In this document: in pieces, positions 8,491 to 17,287 of the stretch
How positions within the stretch are numbered: the stretch's first letter is position 1
How the letters are laid out: every line of letters starts with the position of its first letter
Origin: UBA5195 sp034432755
GTDB taxonomy: Bacteria > Chloroflexota > Anaerolineae > Anaerolineales > Villigracilaceae
Direction: 5' to 3'
Length of the DNA stretch: 64,000 nucleotides
NCBI GenBank assembly: GCA_034432755.1
Contig: DAOUBQ010000098.1
Location: forward strand, 1 to 64,000
Notes under the pieces: model-generated
The model's database searches: none
Seen by the model: only the letters and a program-made list of their open reading frames with translations
What the model was told of the DNA's origin: nothing
Program-made: the position numbers and the translations under genes

Positions 8491-9081
8491 ATGAAACGTA
8501 CATTTTTGATGGCCACTGGCCTGGTTCTTTTGCTGCTGGTAGGCATTGGAGTGTTCCAACTCACCCAGCCGCCTGTTTTGCATGGCACGGTCATTGAGCC
8601 GCCCAAGCCCATGCCCAATTTCACCTTGCAATCGGCCAATGGGCCAGTTTCGTTGAGTAATTTTCAGGGCAGGGTGGTGGTATTGTATTTTGGGTACACC
8701 TCCTGCCCCGATGTTTGCCCAACAACGCTCGCCAATTTGCGCCGCGCTTTTGGTGAGTTAGGCGAAAAAAGCAGCGCAGCACAGGTTTTGTTTGTGGCGG
8801 TGGATTGGAAAAAGGATACGCCCGAACGAGTTGCTTCGTATTTGAGCGCGTTTGACCCCCGTTTCATCGGTTTGAGCGGCACAGAAGCACAAATTAACGC
8901 GGTGACGAAGGATTTTGGTATTTTCTACCAGATTAATGCACCTGACGAGAACGGGTATTACACGGTTGACCACACTGCCACTGTCCTGGTACTGGACCGA
9001 GAAGGCCGGCTGATGTTAACTTGGCCCTATGGCCTTTCAGCAGATGAAATGTTGGAGGATTTGAAGGTGGTGTTGAAGTAA
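8491..9081 (+). CDS. SCO1/SenC-family copper/thiol protein
   Basis: A 196-residue thioredoxin-fold protein anchored by one N-terminal transmembrane helix (residues 5-24). The SCO copper site is complete: CxxxC at Cys72 and Cys76 (GYTSCPDVCPTTL) and the distal ligand His161 (VDHTATVLVLD). SCO proteins assemble or reduce the CuA centre of cytochrome c oxidase. The partner is probably the preceding PCu(A)C lipoprotein. It is terminated by a strong bidirectional hairpin. No oxidase gene lies in this window, so the client is inferred. Confidence 0.92.
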   Translation: MKRTFLMATGLVLLLLVGIGVFQLTQPPVLHGTVIEPPKPMPNFTLQSANGPVSLSNFQGRVVVLYFGYTSCPDVCPTTLANLRRAFGELGEKSSAAQVLFVAVDWKKDTPERVASYLSAFDPRFIGLSGTEAQINAVTKDFGIFYQINAPDENGYYTVDHTATVLVLDREGRLMLTWPYGLSADEMLEDLKVVLK

Positions 9082-9107
9082 TCAGAGATGCCGGTATTGA
9101 GAAAAGA

Positions 9108-9143
9108 AAAGGAGTCCAAAGTTTAGAGACTTTGGACTCCTTT
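9108..9143. terminator. Bidirectional terminator
   Basis: AAAGGAGTCCAAAGT (9108-9122) pairs with ACTTTGGACTCCTTT (9129-9143) over a 6-nt loop, with A/T tracts on both sides. It lies between the converging SCO and rhodanese genes. Confidence 0.9.
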
Positions 9144-9164
9144 CGTTAAGGAGAAAGGGCTTTT

Positions 9165-9647
9165 TTACGGTTCAATGGGGTAGCCCAGGTCGCGCCAGGT
9201 TTTCAGGCCGCCGTCCATGCTGGTGACGTTGGTGAAGCCGGCTTGTTTGAGAATATCGCGGCCCTGGTCGGAGCGATTGCCAGAGCGGCAGACGACCACG
9301 ATGGGCGCGTCTTTGGCGACGGGGATTTCACCCACCCGCGCGGCGAGCTGCCCCAGCGGGATGAGGGTGGTGTTGGGGGCGTGGTATTCGTTCCACTCGT
9401 CTACTTCGCGCACATCGAGGAAGAAGGTATTCCCTTTCTGGTAGAGAGCGTAGGCGTCCTGGGTGCTGATGGTGGCTGGCATACCGCCTGAGCCGCTGTT
9501 GGCAGAAATGATGAGGGCGATAACCACCAGTGCAGCAACTGCCAGAATGCCCAATTGCACGGCCGGGCGCCGCAGAAAGGCGAAAGGGTCGTTACGGGCG
9601 GCTTGGCGGCGGGCTGCCGAAGATCGGGTAGTCGTTTTTTGGGGCAT
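9165..9647 (-). CDS. Membrane-anchored rhodanese-like protein
   Basis: A 160-residue protein with an N-terminal basic segment, one transmembrane helix (about 30-50) and an extracytoplasmic single rhodanese domain (58-158). The active-site loop is CRSGNRS with catalytic Cys120. LDVREVDEWNEYHAPN is the usual CH2A-like region. Rhodaneses transfer sulfane sulfur, and the acceptor is unknown. An open frame extends 55 codons further upstream, but the ATG at 9647 is chosen because it follows GAGG by 5 bp and the extension is low-complexity and covers the upstream small gene. The 42-residue membrane peptide gene lies 62 bp upstream. Confidence 0.85.
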   Translation of the reverse strand: MPQKTTTRSSAARRQAARNDPFAFLRRPAVQLGILAVAALVVIALIISANSGSGGMPATISTQDAYALYQKGNTFFLDVREVDEWNEYHAPNTTLIPLGQLAARVGEIPVAKDAPIVVVCRSGNRSDQGRDILKQAGFTNVTSMDGGLKTWRDLGYPIEP

Positions 9648-9709
9648 AAAAACCTCGGTTGAATTAGACTGGTTGTTTAGATGCCAGACCGGGCGAAAGG
9701 TTGCGCTGT

Positions 9710-9838
9710 TTATTTGCCAGCGGCGGTGGTTTCCTCGCGCGGGCCTTTGGGGAGCAGGGCGTAGATGCTGAGGGCGAGCAGTATCAGGCCAAGCAGGCCG
9801 AGGCCAAGCCATTTGAGAAGGCGGAGGGTGGTTTTCAT
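9710..9838 (-). CDS. 42-residue single-pass membrane peptide
   Basis: A small ORF with a good Shine-Dalgarno (AGGAG, 6 bp before the ATG). The product starts with basic residues (MKTTLRLLKW), has one strongly hydrophobic helix (about 10-29), and ends in a charged tail PKGPREETTAAGK. It precedes the rhodanese gene on the same strand and is probably co-transcribed. No family is recognised. The intact frame, ribosome-binding site and clear topology make it likely to be real. Confidence 0.6.
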   Translation of the reverse strand: MKTTLRLLKWLGLGLLGLILLALSIYALLPKGPREETTAAGK

Positions 9839-9882
9839 GATGAACTCCTGGGCAATGATGAGGTGAGCCTATTTTACGAGAG

Positions 9883-9912
9883 AAAAAATCGCCCAGTTGC
9901 TTGGGCGATTTT
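9883..9912 (-). terminator. Terminator of the PAS sensor gene
   Basis: AAAATCGCCCA (9885-9895) pairs with TGGGCGATTTT (9902-9912). The minus-strand transcript ends in a U run (A tract 9883-9888). Confidence 0.85.
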
Positions 9913-9944
9913 GGTTTTAGAAAAGGAACACCATGCCGAATTTT

Positions 9945-11561
9945 TCAGTTCATTCTGGCAAGGTCGTATTTCTTAATCAAGATTTTCGTGCTGCGGTCGG
10001 CCTCGCGATGCAGGCGTTCGGTCTCTCGGATGACAACGTCCTTGCCGGCCTGGCCCGACATGTATTCGCGGCCAGCGGCAAGCAGAATGGAAACAGATTT
10101 ACCGAGGTCATCGATCTTGACGTTTTCCGGCACGTTGAGTTCCTGTTCCAGCACGCGCACCATGAGCCTCTGCTGTTTTGCCACCTGGTTGACTCTATCG
10201 CTCAAGCCCGCGGCCCGGCGCGAGCCTTCGTATTGGAAAGCTAATCCTGCCAGCATTTTATAGTGAAGGTTGAAATAGGTGATAAGCAGGTTTTGGTTGT
10301 CTGTACCGCTGGCGCCGCTCAGGTAGAAGATGTTTTCTACCAGGGCGCGCTCTTCGTTGGTTAACCCTGCTCCGGCCAGGCTTTCTGTAAGAACCTGAAC
10401 CACCATATCCATCCCGCTATAGCGCCTTTGCTGGTCTGATGATGCAATGGCGGTGAGCCAGGCCTTGTAACCGGCGCGGAGGTAGGATGGCTGGATGACA
10501 TATTTTTTGAGATTTCCGTGTTTGCGCAGTTGGGCCTTGAACTCCTGAAAAGATTCTTCTGAGACTCCCAAGACTCTGTGAAGTGGCGCCCCGTTAATGA
10601 CGATTGAATCGGGCAAGCGCATCACATAGCGAAAATTAATGCTGGTTTTGATGACGTTGTCTTGCTCATCGGTGAAGATGAGTGCGCTTGCATTGGGGGT
10701 CATCTCTTCTTTGGCAACAACCTTTGTCGCTGGCCCAAACGGATGGGACAGGGCCATATCATAAACCAACAGCCCAAAAGCGGCAAAGCCATACCACGCA
10801 TAATGAAAAAAATTGGCGAAAGAAAACAAGAATCCTGTCCCCAAATTGGAGGGGAACTGCATCACTGCTTCGCCCAGGAATTTCATCCCAACGGCAAGGG
10901 CGAAATATTTCCACGGGCCGCCAAACTTTCCCCACAGCGAAAGCGAGATGCTCCCTAACAGGAATAGCAAACCCAGGTCGGCTAGCGCGTACAACAACCC
11001 GGCAATTGCCCCGCTCACGCTGGGGGATTTCCCACCGAGAAGTGGAAGGAATTGTGCAAAGAGGAGGTAAGCCAGCCCCAGCCCTACGCCGCCCCAAACA
11101 ATTTGTTTCTGGCGCACGGTGAGGGGAGTTTCCAGGTCAATGTAGCGAAGATAAAGCCCGTAAAACAGGGAGAAGTAGCCAATCACCCACAGCCAGTTCA
11201 GCACGAAGAAACGCGGCGCAGACGAAGCCAAAAACACAATCAGGCGAACAGCCTCCAAAAACGTCCACAGACCAAACCCGATTGAAATTGACATCCAGAG
11301 CAAATTGGTACGCGGGACGTTTTTCAAACGCTCATAAATGCGCAATGAAAGCACCAAAAGCGTAACAACCGTTGCCAGGGCCACCACGCTGTTCAATCCA
11401 AGCACAAACCGGCTGCCGCCAATGCGCAGCAGGTTAATGATCAAGACAATCACGCCAACCGCTATGGACAAATACGCGGCTGCCAGGAAGCGATCGTTGT
11501 AAATAAATATTTCGTTGATTTCCGCGGGCGTTTTTTGTTCAAGCGTGGAATCAGTCATCAT
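9945..11561 (-). CDS. Multi-pass membrane protein with cytosolic PAS-like domain
   Basis: A 538-residue protein of unrecognised family. About eight hydrophobic helices cover residues 25-280. A PAS-like domain follows at 285-390 (ALIFTDEQDNVIKTSINF, then a conserved INGAPLHRVLGVS turn and a closing YSGMDMVVQVL strand). A mostly helical region with no kinase, GGDEF or HTH motif occupies 400-538. The architecture resembles a 7TM/8TM-PAS sensor without an obvious output. It may signal through partners or through the helical C-terminus. It has its own terminator and no neighbouring regulator on the same strand. Upstream, 11562-12053 is noncoding. Confidence 0.6.
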   Translation of the reverse strand: MMTDSTLEQKTPAEINEIFIYNDRFLAAAYLSIAVGVIVLIINLLRIGGSRFVLGLNSVVALATVVTLLVLSLRIYERLKNVPRTNLLWMSISIGFGLWTFLEAVRLIVFLASSAPRFFVLNWLWVIGYFSLFYGLYLRYIDLETPLTVRQKQIVWGGVGLGLAYLLFAQFLPLLGGKSPSVSGAIAGLLYALADLGLLFLLGSISLSLWGKFGGPWKYFALAVGMKFLGEAVMQFPSNLGTGFLFSFANFFHYAWYGFAAFGLLVYDMALSHPFGPATKVVAKEEMTPNASALIFTDEQDNVIKTSINFRYVMRLPDSIVINGAPLHRVLGVSEESFQEFKAQLRKHGNLKKYVIQPSYLRAGYKAWLTAIASSDQQRRYSGMDMVVQVLTESLAGAGLTNEERALVENIFYLSGASGTDNQNLLITYFNLHYKMLAGLAFQYEGSRRAAGLSDRVNQVAKQQRLMVRVLEQELNVPENVKIDDLGKSVSILLAAGREYMSGQAGKDVVIRETERLHREADRSTKILIKKYDLARMN

Positions 11562-11733
11562 GGGAGTTCCTGTCCGAATTCAATTTTATGCCATTTTCGG
11601 CGAAATGCGTTAACCTAATATTATTGTAATCCGCAGCTATTTTGGCGGAATGTGAATATCCTTGCAAAAAAACGCAGCCACTCCAAATTCAAAGTTTTTG
11701 GCGCTGTTAAAAGCCAAACGGTTCGCATTTTTT

Positions 11734-11863
11734 CAAACCATCCACGAATTTCCACGAAGAAACGAAGGCTGGTACGAAAATTTGAGTATTCGTAACCTGT
11801 TCGGGGATGGTTGGCGGCTCAACATGCCCAAATTTCCCGATTACAGATTTGGAATTGCTGCAA
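11734..11863 (+). repeat. Dispersed intergenic repeat family C, copy 1
   Basis: About 130 bp, similar along its length to the reverse complement of 48983-49118. Shared blocks are CCACGAATTTC, ACGAAAATT.GAG.ATTC, ACCTGTTC....TGGTTGGCGGCTCA and TTGGAATTGCTG. The 492-bp gap 11562-12053 holds this repeat, AT-rich text and the msrP promoter, but no convincing gene. Confidence 0.7.
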
Positions 11864-12023
11864 AAACGACAAAATTCGCAACTACCTCCCCGGTGAAAGA
11901 GAGGGCGAAACCAAAATTCTTGTCGCTTTCGGCCCAAAAATCCATTTTGTGCTTCCGTTTTCCTCTCCTTTTGGGAGAGGGTCAGGCAAGGTCGTTGCCT
12001 TTAATGAAAATTTTAGACTAAAC

Positions 12024-12032
12024 TGGTATGAT
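12024..12032 (+). promoter_or_regulatory. Extended -10 of the msrPQ promoter
   Basis: TGGTATGAT, identical to the glgP element, with the hexamer at 12027-12032. No good -35 is visible. It is followed by CAGGAG and the msrP start. Confidence 0.5.
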
Positions 12033-12053
12033 TTCGTTATTCAGGAGCAAGTG

Positions 12054-13018
<965 letters not shown>

Positions 13019-13019
<1 letters not shown>

Positions 13020-13684
13020 TGGCCACCCCCCGCGTCACCCCCCTGCAACTGCTCATCCACATGGCCAGCTGGATTCCGATGGCCGTGCTGGTCTTCGACC
13101 TTTTCACCGATAATCTCACCGCCAACCCCATCCAGGCCATCGAACAGCGCACCGGCTACACCGCCCTGGTCTTCCTGGCGCTCTCGCTGGCCTGCACCCC
13201 GCTCGCCTTCCTCGGCTGGAAGGAACTAACCCAGCGCCGCAAAGCCCTCGGCAACTACGGTTTTCTGTACGCCGCGCTGCACGTCACCGTGTTTGTGGCC
13301 GTCGATTACGGCCTCAACCTGGAGGCCATCCTGCGCGATGTCGGAACCAAGCAATACATCATCATCGGCGCTACCGCCTTCCTGCTGCTTGTTCCGCTCG
13401 CCGCGACATCTTTCAATTATTGGATGAAACGTCTTGGCAAAAATTGGAAGCGCCTGCACCGGCTGGTCTATCTCATTACGCCGCTAGTGGTATTGCACTT
13501 CTTCATGGCGCGCAAAGGCAATATCTTAAATCTCACGGGGGATGTACTCCAACCTTTGATTTTCGCCGTTATCATCAGCATTTTACTGCTCCTGCGCCTG
13601 GCTCCCGTCAAACGGGCGTGGACGCGGCTTCGCACCCGACTGCTGTCTCCCGCGAAAGAAGCATCCTGCTCGCTGAATCAGTAG
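13019..13684 (+). CDS. msrQ: Heme-binding membrane subunit MsrQ
   Basis: A 221-residue protein with six predicted transmembrane helices and the ferric-reductase-like transmembrane domain. Conserved His residues lie in YAALHVTVF and in the WKRLHRLVYLI and VLHFFMA helices, which would ligate b heme. It passes quinone-derived or flavin-derived electrons across the membrane to MsrP. Translation is coupled to msrP through the TAATG overlap. It ends just before a converging small gene on the minus strand. Confidence 0.92.
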
Positions 13685-13730
13685 ACCGCTGGCCGGGCAG
13701 GGTCAGCGGTCTATTATGTGTGGTCTGTAT

Positions 13731-13961
13731 CTAGAAAATCCCGCGCACCACCAGCAGGAATCCGATAATCGCCAGCGGAATACCCACAATCGCGCCAACA
13801 ATGGTCAGGCTGACCAGCACGCCAACCAGCATAAAGACCAGCCCAATCACAATGGCGACGAAGCGTCCAACCATTTCTACCATCGTCGCAAACAGCATCC
13901 AAATGGCCCAGAACGGCCACAGATACCAGGGGATATTTCGTTCTTCAGCAGTTGTCATCAT
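13731..13961 (-). CDS. 76-residue two-helix membrane protein
   Basis: A small integral membrane protein: a Trp-rich amphipathic start (WYLWPFWAIWMLF), then two glycine-rich transmembrane helices (about 32-52 and 55-74). It is preceded by AAGGAG. It resembles small YqaE/DUF-type membrane proteins, but no family can be assigned with confidence. It is transcribed alone and converges with msrQ. Confidence 0.6.
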   Translation of the reverse strand: MMTTAEERNIPWYLWPFWAIWMLFATMVEMVGRFVAIVIGLVFMLVGVLVSLTIVGAIVGIPLAIIGFLLVVRGIF

Positions 13962-14038
13962 GCGCTCCTTTACGTAAGACGGAATTCATTCCGCATGATT
14001 TCATACACGCCAAACCGGCGAAAAAGATGCAGAACTGG

Positions 14039-14044
14039 GTATAA
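14039..14044 (+). promoter_or_regulatory. Perfect -10 (TATAAT) at the DsbA-like gene
   Basis: TATAAT ends 8 bp before the ATG at 14052, with no Shine-Dalgarno between them. The transcript would start at or within a base of the start codon. Confidence 0.45.
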
Positions 14045-14051
14045 TGCCCCA

Positions 14052-14786
14052 ATGGATACCCATTTCCCTCCCCCCGTCAAACCAAACTCCCGTTTACAGC
14101 GCGCTGCCGAGGCTGGGCGGCGCAGCCGTGAAACTGTTTTAGCCGCCCTGCTGCCCGTTGTCTTTGTGCTTGGCCTGGGGCTGGGCTGGCTGCTCTGGGG
14201 CACGGACTCACCCCCGGCACCTCAACAAGCCAATGCCCCAGCCACTCCGGCCCCCGCCCGGCGGGTGGCAGTCGAAACAGGCGATAGCCCTGCCCTGGGA
14301 CCAGAAACCGCCCCCATCACCATCATCGAATTCAGCGACTACGAATGCCCCTTTTGTGCACGCTGGCATCAACAGGTTTACAAACGCCTGATGAAAGAAT
14401 ACGAGGGCAAAATCCGCTTCGTGTACCGCGATTTTCCACTCGATAGCATTCACGCCAACGCCAGGCCAGCAGCCATGGCCGCCCATTGCGCCGGAGAGCA
14501 GAATGCCTATTTCACCTTCCACGATGCCTTGTTCAGTTACCAATACGGCCTGGGGCGCGAATCCTACCTGAATTATGCCGCCGAACTGAGTCTGGATACC
14601 CAAGCCTTCCAAACCTGCCTGGATGAACAGCGCCACGCCGATAAAGTGGAAGCCAATTTACGCTATGGCCTTTCGATTGGGGTCAGCTCCACGCCGACTT
14701 TTTTCGTCAATGGCATTGCCATCGTTGGCGCGCAGCCGTATGAAGTCTTCCAGCAGTTGATAGAAAAGGAACTGGCCGGTCAGTGA
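14052..14786 (+). CDS. Membrane-anchored DsbA-like thiol oxidoreductase
   Basis: A 244-residue thioredoxin_4/DsbA-family protein. One transmembrane helix (about 28-49) is followed by a Pro/Ala-rich linker, then the catalytic domain starting near residue 82. The active site is CPFC (Cys99-Cys102) in FSDYECPFCARWH. The cis-proline loop is GVSSTPTFFVNG. It probably introduces or isomerises disulfides outside the membrane. A long upstream in-frame extension is rejected because it covers the opposing 76-residue gene. The ATG 14052 directly follows a TATAAT, suggesting a leaderless message. The nucleoside kinase gene follows 27 bp downstream. Confidence 0.88.
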   Translation: MDTHFPPPVKPNSRLQRAAEAGRRSRETVLAALLPVVFVLGLGLGWLLWGTDSPPAPQQANAPATPAPARRVAVETGDSPALGPETAPITIIEFSDYECPFCARWHQQVYKRLMKEYEGKIRFVYRDFPLDSIHANARPAAMAAHCAGEQNAYFTFHDALFSYQYGLGRESYLNYAAELSLDTQAFQTCLDEQRHADKVEANLRYGLSIGVSSTPTFFVNGIAIVGAQPYEVFQQLIEKELAGQ

Positions 14787-14813
14787 CGCGCTGATGTGCG
14801 GAAGGAAGATGCG

Positions 14814-15485
14814 ATGAAAAAATTTGTGGCAGTGGCAGGGAATATCGGAGTCGGCAAATCCACCCTGGTCAGTTTGCTGTGCAAAAAACTGGGGACAGAT
14901 TGGCAGCCTTTTTATGAGCCAGTAACGGAAAACCCCTACCTGGCCGATTTTTACAACAACATGGAAGCCTGGGCCTTTCACTCGCAGGTCTTTTTTCTGA
15001 CCCACCGCCTGCGTATTCATTATAAAATTTCGCGACATCCCACTTCGGTTTTTCAGGACCGCAGTGTGTATGAGGACGCCGAAATTTTTGCCCAGAACCT
15101 GTTCCTGCAAGGCTACATCCACCCGCGCGATTACGAGACCTACCGCGATTTGTTCGAGACGCTGGTGCAGTTCTTGCCGCCCCCCGACCTGGTCATTTAC
15201 CTGCGCGCCTCAGTGCCAACCCTGCTGACGCGCATTATCCGGCGCGGGCGCGATTACGAACGCTCTATCTCCGCCGATTACCTGGGCGGGCTAAACAAAC
15301 TCTACGAAAAGTGGATTTCAGGCTTCACGCTTTGCCCGGTGCTGACCATCCCCACCGATGACCTGAACTACGTTGCCCACCCCGGGCATCTCAATCTGGT
15401 CGCCCGCAAGGTCGAAGAAAAATTGACCGGCAAGGAAGAAGTCATCTTCGAGCCGGAAGAAATGGCGCGGGCTGCCGAGGATTAG
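14814..15485 (+). CDS. Deoxynucleoside kinase (dNK/dGK-dAK family)
   Basis: A 223-residue cytosolic kinase that phosphorylates deoxynucleosides for salvage. The P-loop is GNIGVGKS (residues 9-16). FQDRSVYED carries the family DRS-type motif, and the lid contains RRGRDYERSI. Length matches deoxyguanosine/deoxyadenosine kinases of Gram-positive type. Base preference cannot be decided. The ATG at 14814 is preferred over GTG 14796 because GGAAGGA lies 7-13 bp upstream. The cupin gene begins 2 bp after the stop, so the two are co-transcribed. Confidence 0.87.
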   Translation: MKKFVAVAGNIGVGKSTLVSLLCKKLGTDWQPFYEPVTENPYLADFYNNMEAWAFHSQVFFLTHRLRIHYKISRHPTSVFQDRSVYEDAEIFAQNLFLQGYIHPRDYETYRDLFETLVQFLPPPDLVIYLRASVPTLLTRIIRRGRDYERSISADYLGGLNKLYEKWISGFTLCPVLTIPTDDLNYVAHPGHLNLVARKVEEKLTGKEEVIFEPEEMARAAED

Positions 15486-15487
15486 CC

Positions 15488-15799
15488 ATGAACAGAGTCC
15501 GAGTCATCCCCTGGACATCTCCCGAAGCCCCCACGAAAAACGCCATCCGCAGCCTGCTGGATGGCGAAGGGTTGACCTATTACGCCTGGGGCAACGACCC
15601 GCTTGAGACCTACTCTGCGCACACGCACCCTTACAACAAGGTGATATACGTCACGCAGGGCAGCATCACCTTCCACCTGCCGCAAAGCGGCCAATCCATC
15701 ACACTCCAACCCGGCGACCATCTCGAACTTCCTGCCGGGACGCTCCATAGCGCAGCGGTCGGCGTGGAGGGAGTGGAGTGTTACGAGGCACAGTGTTAA
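15488..15799 (+). CDS. Small cupin-domain protein
   Basis: A 103-residue single-domain beta-barrel. Cupin motif 1 includes HTHPYNKVIYVTQG (the usual Glu after HxH is replaced by Asn-Lys). Motif 2 is PGDHLELPAGTLH. Two to three His remain as metal ligands. Substrate and function are unknown. It sits 2 bp behind the deoxynucleoside kinase and ends at a strong bidirectional terminator. Confidence 0.8.
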   Translation: MNRVRVIPWTSPEAPTKNAIRSLLDGEGLTYYAWGNDPLETYSAHTHPYNKVIYVTQGSITFHLPQSGQSITLQPGDHLELPAGTLHSAAVGVEGVECYEAQC

Positions 15800-15834
15800 A
15801 ACGTAGGGGCGCGGTCACCGCGCTCCTACGTTTT
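15798..15834. terminator. Bidirectional terminator
   Basis: A nearly perfect 18-bp stem (15798-15815 with 15817-15834, one G-U pair) is flanked by AAAA and TTTT between converging cupin and phosphoribosyltransferase genes. Confidence 0.88.
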
Positions 15835-15839
15835 ATCCG

Positions 15840-16391
15840 TTAATCCGTAAACAACGGCAAATGTCCCAGCGCGATGATGTGCAGCCACTTGGACTTCTCG
15901 CCCTCGGTGAAGATGGCGGTTTCGGCGGCGACGGTGGCCCCGGCTTTATCCAGAATCATGCGCATTCCTTGGAGGGTGGAACCGGTGCTGATGACATCAT
16001 CTACGATGACGACTTTCTTGCCCTGGAGCAGGTCGCGGTCTTTTTCATCAAGAATCAGCACCTGCGGCTGACCGGTGGTGATAGAGAGCGTTTCGGCCTG
16101 GAGCGCATCGCCCATGTAGGGTTTATACGCCTTGCGCAGCACGACGTAGGGCTTGCGGGTCTCAACTGCCAGCGCATAGGCCAGCGGAATTGATTTGGCC
16201 TCCGCCGTCACCAGCACATCGTATTCGACCGCGGCCAACTTCTTCGCCAGTTCACGCGCACAGGCCTGCACGAGTTCGGTATCGCCGAGAATGTTCAAGA
16301 TAGCGATGCGTAATTTGGGAGCGACCTCGAACAGGCGCAGGTCACGCTTGAGACCGGCAACTTCGACAGTGTAGAATTCTTTTTCAGACAT
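15840..16391 (-). CDS. Purine phosphoribosyltransferase (APRT-like)
   Basis: A 183-residue type I phosphoribosyltransferase. The PRPP-binding loop VVIVDDVISTGST lies near residues 120-132. YDVLVTAEAKSIPLAYALA and KPYVVLRKAYKPYMG match the adenine/xanthine phosphoribosyltransferase branch, including the catalytic flexible loop. It makes AMP (or XMP) from a free base and PRPP. The start (16391) follows GGAGGACAAACC, and the longer upstream frame has no ribosome-binding site. It lies downstream of the dual-specificity phosphatase on the same strand. Confidence 0.83.
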   Translation of the reverse strand: MSEKEFYTVEVAGLKRDLRLFEVAPKLRIAILNILGDTELVQACARELAKKLAAVEYDVLVTAEAKSIPLAYALAVETRKPYVVLRKAYKPYMGDALQAETLSITTGQPQVLILDEKDRDLLQGKKVVIVDDVISTGSTLQGMRMILDKAGATVAAETAIFTEGEKSKWLHIIALGHLPLFTD

Positions 16392-16446
16392 GGTTTGTCC
16401 TCCACAGGGAATTTTCAAAACTGAGGGTAGTGTATCACGATTTGTT

Positions 16447-16896
16447 TCAGCCTTTCCAGCGTTTCGCAAAGGCCATGATTCGGCTTCTGATGTAGAACGC
16501 ATCGGGGTCGGCCTGCAGACGTTTCTGTTTGATGAGCGTCATGGCATCCTGAGCCGCGTATCCCTGCGCAATTAAGATGGCCGCGCCCATCGCCACGCTG
16601 CGGTGACGACCATAGGCGCAATGGGTGTATACCTTCCCGCCGCCTGAAATAGTCACCAATGCGGCATGTGTTCCCTGCATAAGAAGTTTGAGCGGGATGG
16701 GGAACAGGGGATTGTCGAGTGACCGCAGCCAGAGAACCTCCATCGGCGGGTGGAGCAGGCCGGGGGGCAGGCGGCGCGCGAAGCGCATGTTCAAGACCAG
16801 GCGCACGCCCAGGCTGTGGAGCAGGTCATAGTCAGCGGCAGTCGGCATCGGCCCGATGAACAAATCTTCGGTAATTTGTGAAAAATCCATGCCCAA
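16447..16896 (-). CDS. Dual-specificity protein phosphatase-like
   Basis: A 149-residue member of the Cys-based phosphatase fold. The CX5R loop is HCAYGRHRS (Cys93, Arg99), with N-terminal ITEDLFIGPMPTAADYDLL typical of dual-specificity enzymes. The general acid Asp is probably in the SLDNP segment. It may act on phosphotyrosine/serine or on non-protein phosphates. Met 1 and Met 3 are alternative starts. It is followed 55 bp later by the phosphoribosyltransferase gene. Given the abundance of Ser/Thr kinases and PP2C enzymes nearby, a signalling role is possible but not shown. Confidence 0.8.
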   Translation of the reverse strand: MGMDFSQITEDLFIGPMPTAADYDLLHSLGVRLVLNMRFARRLPPGLLHPPMEVLWLRSLDNPLFPIPLKLLMQGTHAALVTISGGGKVYTHCAYGRHRSVAMGAAILIAQGYAAQDAMTLIKQKRLQADPDAFYIRSRIMAFAKRWKG

Positions 16897-16935
16897 ATCT
16901 TATCACACAGAAGTACCAAACCTCCCTAAATCGGC

Positions 16936-16941
16936 TATAAT
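16936..16941 (+). promoter_or_regulatory. -10 box (TATAAT) of the 80-residue gene
   Basis: TATAAT, followed 19 bp later by GAGGAG and the ATG at 16973. The -35 is weak. Confidence 0.5.
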
Positions 16942-16972
16942 TTTGCTACAAGCATGTTTTGAGGAGCAGCCT

Positions 16973-17215
16973 ATGTCCATTGATGATGCAATTAAAGAGA
17001 TGCAGGCCAAGATTACAGCCGTCAGTGGCGGCGTGCAAATGAAAGTCGTCAAAATGTCGGACGAAGAAGCGCGCATCACTGTGCTGGCGCCCGCTGGAGA
17101 TATTCAGCCCATCAAAGACGCGACGTTTATGCCCGCCATGGAATTCCTCAATCAAGATGGGTTCGATATTCAGGTGCAGGTCTACGACAAAGACGCGCCG
17201 CCGCTTTCGGGGTAA
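16973..17215 (+). CDS. Conserved-looking 80-residue protein, function unknown
   Basis: A small acidic soluble protein with alternating strands and helices (IDDAIKEMQAKI helix; MKVVKMSDEEARITVLAP strand-turn-strand; helix near AMEFLNQDG; final strand IQVQVYD). It has no signal peptide, Cys or known motif. It has a complete expression context: TATAAT, GAGGAG 6 bp before the ATG, and a terminator at 17230. The family is not recognised. Confidence 0.6.
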   Translation: MSIDDAIKEMQAKITAVSGGVQMKVVKMSDEEARITVLAPAGDIQPIKDATFMPAMEFLNQDGFDIQVQVYDKDAPPLSG

Positions 17216-17229
17216 AAACAGACGTTTTG

Positions 17230-17263
17230 AAACAGGGCAGGGATAAACCTGCCCTGTTTGTTT
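17230..17263 (+). terminator. Rho-independent terminator
   Basis: AAACAGGGCAGG (17230-17241) pairs with CCTGCCCTGTTT (17248-17259) and is followed by GTTT. Confidence 0.85.
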
Positions 17264-17287
17264 AAGATTCACAGTAAAATAGAATCA

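Noticed and set aside
11811..12053. N-terminal extension of MsrP
   Set aside because: It would put 81 residues before the Tat signal and cross a repeat and the -10 element. The ATG at 12054 has a Shine-Dalgarno.
13716..14051. N-terminal extension of the DsbA-like protein
   Set aside because: Covers an opposing gene with its own ribosome-binding site and the TATAAT. It adds a His/Gln/Asn-rich random sequence.
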